From Candidatus Saccharimonadota bacterium (GTDB taxonomy: Bacteria; Patescibacteriota; Saccharimonadia; Saccharimonadales; Saccharimonadaceae), in the NCBI GenBank assembly GCA_009783305.1, contig WRHJ01000001.1, positions 1 through 64,000 of the forward strand: a stretch of 64,000 bases of DNA, read 5' to 3'. Numbering within the stretch: the stretch's first letter is position 1; every line of letters starts with the position of its first letter. A model generated the notes under the pieces. The model ran no database searches and had not been told where the DNA came from. It saw only the letters and a list, made by a program, of their open reading frames with translations. Shown piece after piece: positions 15,269-21,945 of the stretch. Position numbers and translations under genes: made by a program.

Positions 15269-16084
15269 ATGACACAAAAAGAAAGTGGGCAAGATATTAT
15301 GGAAAATAACGAATTATATTTCTCGCTTGAGGATGAATTACTAGACGAGCAAGTTGGGCTCGATAATTTGTCATTGCCCATTCTAAAAGAATTCGTAGAA
15401 CAAGTCGCTACTTTCATCAAAGGCGGTGACAGGATTGATCTTAACCAAGTAAAGATTGCCATTAAGCCCGGTTCAGTCGTTATTGCCGCGCAAAATTCAC
15501 CCTACATTGCTCCAGCAGTTGCTGAATATCGCACAATAAAGCAGAACGGCTCTCTTGCTGGTATCAGCCCTATTAGGGCCAAGGTGATTGCCGATTTGCA
15601 GGAAAAAGTTAGCAAGAACCCAAATCGCAGCTATATGATTTCCGATAATAAAGATGCTACGTCTATACAATCATCATCTATCACAGTCTCAAATGCTAGC
15701 GACTACAAAATGATGGATGAAGACCAATGGATTGAAACCGAAGCATACCTGTATGGCAGAGTGAATAGCCTTGGTGGTAAGAGTAAATCTAACATCCATA
15801 TAGAACTGGAGAATGGCAATACGATAATACTTGATACCGACACCGAGACACTGGAGCAAGATACTGAAAACCGAGTGTATAAAAACCAGCTTGTTAGAGT
15901 GAAAGCAGAGCGTAATCTACAAACTAAAGAGTTGCGTAACGAACGCTTAGTGTCCTTCGAGAACTATCATCCGCATCATGACGAAGATGAGTTCCAAGCA
16001 ATCGTAGCTAGGACGCGAAAAGCCTGGGCTGATGTTCCGGACGTTGTTGCCTGGGTAAACGATTTGAGAGGGAGCTATGCCTAA
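15269..16084 (+). CDS. Hypothetical 271-aa protein, upstream partner of PIN protein
   Basis: Not recognised as a known family. The N-terminal 80 residues are acidic (DELLDEQVGLDNLSLP), followed by a beta-rich VKIAIKPGSVVIAAQN, a basic helical stretch and a C-terminal half with regular strands (AYLYGRVNSLGGKSKSNIHIEL, TIILDTDTETL, VRVKAER) that could be an OB- or Sm-like fold; it ends in a helix. It overlaps the PIN-domain gene by 8 nt, the usual antitoxin-toxin arrangement, but it is much larger than ordinary antitoxins. TATGAT ends 6 nt before ATG 15269, so the mRNA is probably leaderless; ATG 15299 is an alternative start. Confidence 0.6.
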   Translation: MTQKESGQDIMENNELYFSLEDELLDEQVGLDNLSLPILKEFVEQVATFIKGGDRIDLNQVKIAIKPGSVVIAAQNSPYIAPAVAEYRTIKQNGSLAGISPIRAKVIADLQEKVSKNPNRSYMISDNKDATSIQSSSITVSNASDYKMMDEDQWIETEAYLYGRVNSLGGKSKSNIHIELENGNTIILDTDTETLEQDTENRVYKNQLVRVKAERNLQTKELRNERLVSFENYHPHHDEDEFQAIVARTRKAWADVPDVVAWVNDLRGSYA

Positions 16085-16574
16085 GCCGCAAAGAAAATCG
16101 GTCATCCTAGATACCTGTTTTCTTGTGACGCTTTATAACGATACTTACCCTTTGCACGCGATAGCAAAACAATACTACGAATATTTCATCGACAACGACA
16201 TCTTCATGCATATCCCAGCGATTGTAGTCGAGGAATACGAAATAAAAGAACCTATTGACGCCATCGAAGCTACGGGTAATTTCATTATCGGTATGCCATA
16301 TGGTCGTGATGATGCTAAGAAGGCTGCCGAATTCAAGAACAAACTATCTGCGGTCGGTCGCGGTAGCACCTCCAAAGATGCTGTCAGCAACGACATAAAG
16401 TTGTTGGCGCAAGCAACTAATAATGACATAACCTACTTCATAACCACAGACGAGACACTAAAAAACCACTGTGAATTCCTGAATACTAGTGGCGATTCGA
16501 AAACCATCCCGATTTTTGCGGACAATTACGATGAAAGTATTTTCAACGGCGGTCAACTAGCACTGGGTGTATAA
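16077..16574 (+). CDS. PIN-domain protein (putative ribonuclease)
   Basis: A 165-residue PIN fold. The four acidic metal-site residues appear in order: Asp in VILDTCFL (about 11), Glu in VEEYE, Asp in SKDAVSNDIKLLA and Asp in TTDETL. PIN proteins cut RNA, often as VapC-type toxins. It is translationally coupled to the 271-aa gene, so together they may be a toxin-antitoxin or defence pair that stabilises the element. A VapB-type antitoxin is absent, so the upstream protein would have to be the inhibitor. Composition has no G excess, unlike host genes. Confidence 0.75.
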   Translation: MPKPQRKSVILDTCFLVTLYNDTYPLHAIAKQYYEYFIDNDIFMHIPAIVVEEYEIKEPIDAIEATGNFIIGMPYGRDDAKKAAEFKNKLSAVGRGSTSKDAVSNDIKLLAQATNNDITYFITTDETLKNHCEFLNTSGDSKTIPIFADNYDESIFNGGQLALGV

Positions 16575-16677
16575 AATAATCTCTCTGCTCTGTACCGAGG
16601 GCAACCAAGCCCCAAATAGTTAGGTTAATTTTGATATTCATCTTTAGTTTGATATCTTTGAAAAACTCTCTTACCAT
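16543..16677 (-). CDS. Small hypothetical ORF with strong Shine-Dalgarno
   Basis: 44 residues (start MVREFFKDIKLKMN, then a short hydrophobic NLTIWGLVALG). ATG 16677 follows GGAGGAGCT, and a TATAAT (16776-16771, - strand) lies about 90 nt upstream. Between them is a hairpin CCCG-TTCAAAT-CGGG that resembles a tRNA T-arm. It overlaps the PIN gene antisense by 32 bp. It could be a leader peptide or antisense control of the PIN gene; weakly supported. Confidence 0.35.
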   Translation of the reverse strand: MVREFFKDIKLKMNIKINLTIWGLVALGTEQRDYFIHPVLVDRR

Positions 16678-16799
16678 AGCTCCTCCAGCAATCATTAGTG
16701 CTAGCAGTAGTGAGCACCCGATTTGAACGGGTTCGGTACTTAGCGGAAAAATTATTAATGTACTACGCCTATTATAACACGTCTTAGATTCACAAGTTT

Positions 16800-16829
16800 T
16801 AGCAGAGACCGATCTCTCGGTCTCTGCTA
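16800..16829. terminator. Perfect 13-bp hairpin, probable terminator
   Basis: Arms 16800-16812 and 16817-16829 are exact complements around a TCTC loop. The + side is followed within 6 nt by CCCTTTTT. It separates the PIN module from the next small genes. Confidence 0.6.
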
Positions 16830-16880
16830 ATGTACCCTTTTTGCCGTTACCTAACCGACTACTTAGTCTTCGGTTCGGTC

Positions 16881-17156
16881 TCAAGGTATTTTGGCTGAGA
16901 AAGAGCGTTTGCCGGTTTTGCTGGTTGGCGTTACTGCTTGCGCCTTGTTCTGCTTTTCGTCCCGACACAGAGTATGCGGTGTATTTGGTTGAGGGCTTTT
17001 ATTGTCTTTCGGTACAACCTCATTTCCCATACGATTTGCGCTGGGGTTTTGTTGTACGATTTTCTTTTTGCCATAAAGTTTTCCTTTGATTAGTTTGTCG
17101 TCTGATGTGACTGTGATGGTCATAGCGCCGAAATCTATTATTTGATATTGTTTCAC
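16881..17156 (-). CDS. Hypothetical 91-aa protein
   Basis: The N-terminal 35 residues look structured (YQIIDFGAMTITVTSDDKLIKG); the remainder is polar, Asn/Lys/Pro-rich and probably disordered. Its ATG overlaps the stop of the upstream 83-aa gene by 4 nt (ATGA), which supports it as real and co-translated. No family recognised. Island gene without host-like G skew. Confidence 0.5.
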   Translation of the reverse strand: MKQYQIIDFGAMTITVTSDDKLIKGKLYGKKKIVQQNPSANRMGNEVVPKDNKSPQPNTPHTLCRDEKQNKAQAVTPTSKTGKRSFSAKIP

Positions 17157-17404
17157 TCGCTATGTCCGCGGGATTTCTCTAACGATTGCGCTAGTTCTAG
17201 GACTTTCTTGATAGACAAGTTGATTTCGTCCACAACAGCAATCTCCTCGCTTTTTACGGGAATGAGATCGAAAGACCTATCCAACCACTGAAAAATCTTG
17301 CCGATACTTTTGTACTCGGGGAAGTTGTTTTCAACGTAGCACAGACGCTTGCCTGCGCGCTCCCTGACATACTTTGGCCGTTCACTCTCTTCTTGCTTTG
17401 CCAT
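17153..17404 (-). CDS. Hypothetical 83-aa protein
   Basis: A basic N-terminus (ERPKYVRERAGKR) and a helical C-terminal half (VDEINLSIKKVLELAQSLEKS), so possibly a small nucleic-acid-binding or coiled-coil protein. AAAGGT lies about 8 nt before ATG 17404. First gene of a two-gene unit with the 91-aa gene. No family recognised. Confidence 0.5.
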   Translation of the reverse strand: MAKQEESERPKYVRERAGKRLCYVENNFPEYKSIGKIFQWLDRSFDLIPVKSEEIAVVDEINLSIKKVLELAQSLEKSRGHSE

Positions 17405-17594
17405 ATTATTGTTACCTTTCTGCGCACCTTTATTATTTGCTTGGTGGCAGGTTGGTTATAGCATCGGATTACGAGATGGGAAATTGATGATAACGAAAGA
17501 GTAATCCGCTCGTCCGACAGCGTATGCGCTACATTGGTAACGAAAATTAGAGCGAGTGGACGGTCAAAAGAATGTAAGGTTTAGCCTGTCATGA

Positions 17595-17690
17595 TATACT
17601 AGAGGCGGTCGATGTATCCCGTAATGCACCAGCGCCGGCCGTGAGACCGCTGGTGGCCCCGCTTCGTGCGGGGCTGGGTACTGAATTAAA
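17595..17690 (+). ncRNA. Candidate structured RNA of the integrative element
   Basis: TGATATACT (-10, 17593-17600) is followed by a compact three-way-junction design: outer stem GTATCCC (17614-17620) with GGGTAC (17676-17681), inner hairpins CACCAGCG/CGCTGGTG (17627-17634, 17648-17655) and GCCCCGC/GCGGGGC (17656-17662, 17668-17674) with a TTCGT loop. No ORF covers it. It sits in a 320-bp gap between genes, which otherwise shows nothing I can name. Function unknown. Confidence 0.5.
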
Positions 17691-17725
17691 TGGCTTGATG
17701 TGTATACTTCTGGACTAACACCCGC

Positions 17726-17989
17726 TCACTCCTGCCCCGACAATAACTGATAGCGTTCCATTAGTGCAGCGACACAAGTGGATTCGGTTGTTTCGCCAAC
17801 TGGGAAACCATAAAGTTTCATGACGGCACGATCTAGATTTTGATGAGCTTTTAGAAGTTCTGGTGGCACCGTAAGAGGGTCATATAGGTCAGCAAGGCTG
17901 CTATCTGCATATTTAAGTCTTGCGTCGAGAATAGCTTGCGCCAACTTTTCAATATAAACCTTGTCGGCGGTGTTGAGGGAGGCGGTCAA
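17726..17989 (-). pseudogene. C-terminal remnant of a large DNA methyltransferase (MmeI/type IIL-like)
   Basis: The 87 codons correspond to the extreme C-terminus of class I SAM-dependent DNA methyltransferases of roughly 900 residues: AQAILDARLKYADSSLADLYDPLTVPPELLKAHQNLDRAV is characteristic (shown here by the key run SLADLYDPLTVPPELLKAHQ). Nothing else of the gene remains. The homologous part begins where the antisense integrase homology begins (about 17965-17985), so one deletion or recombination probably removed both N-termini. Not expected to be active. Confidence 0.65.
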
Positions 17990-18662
17990 GCTGGAATATA
18001 TCCACCGTAATGTGGCGCGGTTAGCCCAGCCGCCAAAAACTACACTGAAAGAAAAGAAAACTTGGACGAGCGAGCAATCTGCCTACTTTCTTGATAGCAT
18101 CCGCGACCACGAATATTACCCGATATTTCTCGTGTTGTTTCACTACGGCTTGCGCAAAAGTGAATCGCTAGGACTTCGTTGGCAAGATGTAGATTTTGAA
18201 AGCAATGAGTTGCACATCCGCTTCCAAAGACTGCACTTTAACAACGAGAGACACCTATTGCCGCTCAAAACCAAAGTCAGCATTCGCGACTTGCCAATGA
18301 GTCAGCAAGTCAGAGAAGTTTTGCTGGAGCAAAAAGCCAGCTACGATATTGCCGGACACAAAGACGACTTCGTATTCAGAAACAAAATAGATAACCCTGT
18401 CGACCCCACCAGCTTAGGAGTAGTTTTCCGCTTCTTACAGCGCTCACTCAATATGCCGTACATTACCTTGCACGAAATCCGCCACACAGTAGCCACTATG
18501 CTAAAAGACCAAGGCGTGAGTCCACGCGATGCGCAGACCCTGCTTGGTCATTCCTGTATATCCACAACGCTTTCAATCTACACGCATACGAGCAAAGAAA
18601 ACAAAGTATCTGCCATCGACAATATCTCTGCCGGTCTCACAAAGACGCCGGTCTCGGTCTGA
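17961..18662 (+). pseudogene. int: Tyrosine recombinase/integrase, N-terminus deleted
   Basis: 233 codons cover the end of the core-binding domain (LREAVKLEYIHRNVA) and the complete catalytic domain: Arg in GLRKSESLGLRW, the beta-hairpin Lys in LKTKVSIRD, HEIRH, LLGHSCISTT and the nucleophile Tyr in SIYTHT. Family members have roughly 370-400 residues, so about 150 N-terminal residues (arm-binding and most of the core-binding domain) are missing; an in-frame TAA at 17955 blocks upstream extension. It is the likely enzyme that placed the element in tRNA-Leu; integration at an anticodon loop is typical of this family. It may now be unable to excise the element. Confidence 0.8.
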
Positions 18663-18751
18663 CTCCTATCGTAGAAAATCTGACGTGTTTTGACTCCCAA
18701 GTCTGACACCAAACTAGTCTACTCTGTTGGTATCTGTTTGGGTCTGAATAG
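18657..18751 (+). other. Putative integrase arm-site repeats
   Basis: Copies of a TCTGACTCC-like motif follow the integrase: GTCTGACTCC (18657-18666), TTTTGACTCC (18688-18697), GTCTGACACC (18701-18710) and GTCTGAATAG (about 18742-18751). The left end has two ATCGGACTCC copies. Spacing and position next to the att core suit arm-type binding sites. Confidence 0.45.
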
Positions 18752-18789
18752 GACGAAAACGCCTACATAACAGAGGTCGTAAGACATAA

Positions 18790-18812
18790 AAAATAAGGGT
18801 GTCAACCCTTTT
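18790..18812 (-). terminator. Terminator abutting the split tRNA 5' half
   Basis: On the - strand AAGGGT-TGAC-ACCCTT followed by ATTTTTT starts within the core. Transcription of the host tRNA 5' half would stop immediately inside the element. Confidence 0.75.
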
Positions 18813-18847
18813 GAGTCTACCGTGTATACCGATTTCACCACTCGCCC
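18809..18847 (-). pseudogene. 5' half of split tRNA-Leu(CAA)
   Basis: On the - strand: acceptor GGGCGAG, D-arm GTG...CAC, anticodon 5' stem GTAGA and loop CTCAAAA, then element sequence. Joined to 14318-14365 it gives a normal tRNA-Leu(CAA). Its D-loop is one base shorter than that of the element-borne copy. Confidence 0.9.
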
Positions 18848-18965
18848 GCGTCGGCTCCAGGCCTTTGTTCGTCTTTGCCGTGCAAAGACTTCACTTACGG
18901 CGCTGTAGCCTCCTTCACCCCACTCGGGCTTCGTCCGGGTGGGGACCCCCTATTTGGATATTATA
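18848..18965 (-). promoter_or_regulatory. Promoter and structured leader of the host tRNA-Leu
   Basis: A TATAAT on the - strand (18965-18960) would start transcription near 18953, leaving a leader of about 105 nt before the tRNA. The leader contains a CCCCAC...GTGGGG hairpin and a perfect GTCTTTG-CACGG-CAAAGAC hairpin. Such a long structured leader is unusual for a tRNA; it may be a separate small RNA. It has no coding potential of its own. Confidence 0.45.
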
Positions 18966-18973
18966 TCATAAGG

Positions 18974-19375
18974 TTATTTGCCGAGAGATTCGAGTTGCCA
19001 TTTGATGGTGTCGGTTTCGGTGGCTTTAAGATTGTTGGGGCTAACGCGAGCGTAGGCGTCATTAATGTAGAGAGCCCAGTAGTCAGGAGCGGTGGCGGTA
19101 ATGCCATCAATGGAGATAACAGTGATAATATTACCATCGGCCGAAGTTCTGGTTTCAATCTCGCAGATTGATGCGAGGATGTCGAGGGCAGTTTTGTCAG
19201 TTTGCCCGCTGTAGGTGACAGTACCGTCGACCATGGGGCAATCTAGCGAGGGTTCTTCTTCGACAATAGGTCCATCTGATTTATGATTAGATATGATTAT
19301 AAATATAGTTGCAGCAATGCTGGCAATGGCAATAATGCTTAAAATAATGGCGATGATTTTTTGAATTTTGCTCAT
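18974..19375 (-). CDS. DUF4430-domain membrane-anchored protein
   Basis: A 133-residue protein: basic start, one membrane helix (about 6-28), then a DUF4430 (transcobalamin-like C-terminal) fold with TALDILASICEIETRTS and the closing DYWALYINDAYARVSPNNL and TDTIKWQLE motifs. Family members display a ubiquitin-like beta-grasp domain outside the cell. AAGGGAAC about 8 nt upstream may be its Shine-Dalgarno. First gene on the right flank of the integrated element; host-like composition. Confidence 0.75.
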   Translation of the reverse strand: MSKIQKIIAIILSIIAIASIAATIFIIISNHKSDGPIVEEEPSLDCPMVDGTVTYSGQTDKTALDILASICEIETRTSADGNIITVISIDGITATAPDYWALYINDAYARVSPNNLKATETDTIKWQLESLGK

Positions 19376-19434
19376 ATAGTTCCCTTTTTTAGCATAAGGC
19401 TATTGTAGCATAGCTAGACCAATCTATGGCGTGG

Positions 19435-19440
19435 TATACT
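19435..19440 (+). promoter_or_regulatory. Leaderless -10 box of the asparagine synthetase fusion gene
   Basis: TGGTATACT ends 6 nt before ATG 19447. The start codon is fixed independently, because the N-terminal Cys of the amidotransferase must follow Met, so transcription and translation begin at about the same base. Confidence 0.75.
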
Positions 19441-19446
19441 AATAAA

Positions 19447-21945
19447 ATGTGCGGAATTGGCGGATTTTATAATGTTAAAACTGGTCAAAAGACCTTTGAT
19501 CTTACTGGCGATTCAATAAAAAGCAGAGATGGGCGGTTTGTCTTGGCGTTTAATGGACGGATTTATAATTATATTGAATTGCGCAACGAGCTTCGGGTAT
19601 TGGGACATGAATTTGATACTGATTTTGACACTGAGGTAGTATTGGCAGCTTATATGGAGTGGGGTATAAAATGCTTTGATCGGTTTAATGGCGCGTGGGG
19701 ATTAGCTCTGTATGATTCAAAGGATGACGAACTGGTGTTATGCCGTGATTATTTCGGAGTAAAGCCGATGTATTATGCTCGAGTGGGTGATGGCGTAATA
19801 TTCAATTCTAAATTGACGCCGATTGTAGAGAGCGGGTTAGTTAAAAAAGCGCCAAATGATAAAGTGATTTATAGGTATTTGAATTTTCGCGTGCATGATG
19901 ATGGGCGGGAAACATTTTTTGCAGGTATAGAACGGTTGTTGCCCGGTGAATTAATGCGTATCAACAGCAAGGGCGCGAAGGTTAAGGTCTATACGACGCT
20001 TTATGGAGATTTGAAAAAATTGGCACGCAAGGGAGATCGGTATGATATGCAAGCAAAGCAGGAGTATCGTGATCGGTTGGATACTGCAATACGATTGCGT
20101 TTACGGGGCGGTAATCCGATTGGCACTTCCCTTTCGGGGGGGCTAGATTCGTCGTCGGTGACTGTGATGGTAGATCGGATCGTAAAACAAGATAGCGGTG
20201 CGGCAATAAATGTGGGTGCAGTCCAGAATACATTTTCGGCAATTTTCCCTGGATCTTCTAATGATGAGGAGAGGTATGTAGATGCAGTGGTGAAGATGTG
20301 TGACGGGAGGGTCAAATCTCATAAGATTCAGCCATCGGCGGACGAATTTAAATTAGAGATTGATGAGTTTCTGCGGACACAGGAGGAGCCGACAATTAGT
20401 ACGGGTCCGTATGCGCAATATAAAGTGATGGAGGAGGCCAGCAAGTACGTGAAGGTCTTGGTGGATGGCCAAGGAGCGGATGAGACGATGGCTGGGTATT
20501 TGCCTTACTATTTTGTGTACCTGCGTCAGTTGCGAAAAGAAAACTTACGACATTTTTTGTGGGAAAGTTTGGGTTCGCTGGATGTATTATTCAAGTTTGG
20601 TTTGATGCAATTTAAAGACAGATTTAAAAAGAAGATAACTATACGTTCTTTGTTGCGTCCAGAGTTCAGCGAAGAGTACAAGTCCGAAAAATTTGCGGTT
20701 GTGCAGGATAATTTGAAATTGAGGCTGATGGATGATTTATTCAAAAATAGTGTTCCGTGCTTGCTGAGATACGAAGATAGAAACGCTTCGCGGTTTGGGC
20801 TAGATGGACGAATACCGTTTCTGGATAGAGATTTGGTGAGTTTTGTATTTTCCCTAGAAGATGGAGCAATTATCCGGCGAGGGTGGAATAAACGGATTTT
20901 GCGTGATAGCATGTTTGGGATTTTGCCGGAGATGGTTCGGGTGCGCCGTAATAAAATTGGCATGAGTACGCCAGAGCATGAGTGGTTTATGCGATTGAAG
21001 AATTTCTTTTATGGCGTGTTTATGTCGGAAGAATTTAAAGGAAGAAAATATTTTGATCAGGTTGCAGTAGTGGAAGCGTTTGAAGGATTTATCAGCGGCA
21101 AGGGATTATTGGGCAGCATGGCATTTTGGCGGATGGCATGCGTGGAGCTGTGGCTGCGAAAGTATTTCGATGAGCCAAAACCGGAGCCGAAAATAAAAAA
21201 CAGTGACTTTAAACCCAATGAAGGCAAGAAGCTGGAGATTGAAGTTGGGGACGATAAGTACGCACGTTATCCATTGAGGACAGATGCGGTGACTAAGGAA
21301 ACAAAGTTGGATGATTTTGTGGTGCAGCGAATAGAAAAGACTCTAGATGGTTTAAAGGGAAAAGATTTGGGTGAGTGGTATGTGTTCGTGAGCGAAAAGA
21401 TAGTGGCGATTACGCAGGGACGATCATATTTCTTGTGGGATATAAAGCCGAGACGCTCGGCACGAGTACTAAGCAGGTTCGTAAAAAAGACCCCGTATGG
21501 TATTGGACTGGGGAGTCCGTTTACGATGGAATTGGCGATTCGCGAAGTAGGATTACTGCGGATTTTGTGGGCATCGTTGGTGGGTGCTTTTGGTAAGTTG
21601 ATTGGTAAGAAAGGCTGGTTTTATATCGCGGCTGGCGGAGATGTACGGGCGATTGATGGGCCGACGGAATACTCGGTGTATCCGGCTAATGTGTCGGCGA
21701 AGTTAGCGCCGAAAAATCCGGATGAAGTGGCGGCGCGGTTAAATATGATTTTGAGTAAGGCGGTGCCGAAAAAGTATGCGAAAAGCTTTGCGGGGGTGGT
21801 GATTATCGATTCAAATGATTTGGGGCGGAATATACTTGGCAATAGTACTGATTTGGAAGATGAGAAATTAGCGGCAATGTTTGCGGATAATCCTTTGGGC
21901 CAAGGTCACCAACAAACACCGATTGCGATTGTTGCGAAGAAGTAG
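19447..21945 (+). CDS. Asparagine synthetase fused to a CofE-like (F420 gamma-glutamyl ligase) domain
   Basis: 832 residues. N-terminal class II glutaminase starting MCGIGGFYN (Cys2 nucleophile, which sets the start at 19447), with AFNGRIYNY and DTEVVLAAY. Then an ATP-pyrophosphatase domain with TSLSGGLDSSSV (about residue 228) and a late FGLDGRIPFLDRDLV. From about residue 600 follows a third domain: YPLRTDAVTKETKLDDF, FVSEKIVAITQGRS, KKTPYGIGLGSPFTM, DGPTEYSVYP, IIDSNDLGRNILG and DNPLGQGHQQTPI, the pattern of the coenzyme F420-0:gamma-glutamyl ligase family. The first two domains make amides from glutamine nitrogen; the third forms gamma-glutamyl amide bonds in its family. A fused product is unusual and suggests an Asn- or Glu-containing metabolite or peptide modification. 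No other F420 gene is visible. Confidence 0.8.
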   Translation: MCGIGGFYNVKTGQKTFDLTGDSIKSRDGRFVLAFNGRIYNYIELRNELRVLGHEFDTDFDTEVVLAAYMEWGIKCFDRFNGAWGLALYDSKDDELVLCRDYFGVKPMYYARVGDGVIFNSKLTPIVESGLVKKAPNDKVIYRYLNFRVHDDGRETFFAGIERLLPGELMRINSKGAKVKVYTTLYGDLKKLARKGDRYDMQAKQEYRDRLDTAIRLRLRGGNPIGTSLSGGLDSSSVTVMVDRIVKQDSGAAINVGAVQNTFSAIFPGSSNDEERYVDAVVKMCDGRVKSHKIQPSADEFKLEIDEFLRTQEEPTISTGPYAQYKVMEEASKYVKVLVDGQGADETMAGYLPYYFVYLRQLRKENLRHFLWESLGSLDVLFKFGLMQFKDRFKKKITIRSLLRPEFSEEYKSEKFAVVQDNLKLRLMDDLFKNSVPCLLRYEDRNASRFGLDGRIPFLDRDLVSFVFSLEDGAIIRRGWNKRILRDSMFGILPEMVRVRRNKIGMSTPEHEWFMRLKNFFYGVFMSEEFKGRKYFDQVAVVEAFEGFISGKGLLGSMAFWRMACVELWLRKYFDEPKPEPKIKNSDFKPNEGKKLEIEVGDDKYARYPLRTDAVTKETKLDDFVVQRIEKTLDGLKGKDLGEWYVFVSEKIVAITQGRSYFLWDIKPRRSARVLSRFVKKTPYGIGLGSPFTMELAIREVGLLRILWASLVGAFGKLIGKKGWFYIAAGGDVRAIDGPTEYSVYPANVSAKLAPKNPDEVAARLNMILSKAVPKKYAKSFAGVVIIDSNDLGRNILGNSTDLEDEKLAAMFADNPLGQGHQQTPIAIVAKK

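Larger units (their letters stand above)
14366..18817. mobile_element. Integrative element inserted in tRNA-Leu(CAA), 4443 bp between cores
   Basis: The ends are direct copies of a 9-bp core, TTTTGAGTC on the + strand (14366-14374 and 18809-18817), which is the anticodon loop of tRNA-Leu. Outside the cores the two halves of one - strand tRNA fit together. Inside are an intact tRNA-Leu(CAA) in the opposite orientation, a 115-aa gene, a 271-aa/PIN pair, small genes, an ncRNA candidate, a methyltransferase remnant and a tyrosine recombinase. Putative arm sites lie near both ends (ATCGGACTCC twice at 14445-14467; GTCTGACTCC-like near 18657-18710). The element lacks the host G skew (G12/C12 in 16201-16260). 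The integrase has lost its N-terminus, so the element is probably immobile now. Confidence 0.85.

Noticed and set aside
16711..16735. tRNA gene suggested by a T-arm-like CCCG-TTCAAAT-CGGG
   Set aside because: No anticodon arm, D-arm or matching 5' acceptor strand is present upstream.
16678..16968. Long form of the small - strand ORF (141 codons)
   Set aside because: The N-terminal part crosses the promoter-like TATAAT and a terminator-like hairpin; only the 44-codon part after GGAGGAG is plausible.
14318..18847. Trans-spliced split tRNA-Leu, as in Nanoarchaeum
   Set aside because: The sequences flanking the two halves are not complementary, and an att-like 9-bp duplication with an integrase inside explains the split better.
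18875..19171. 98-codon + strand ORF
   Set aside because: It overlaps the DUF4430 gene antisense and the tRNA leader; composition and lack of a start signal argue against it.
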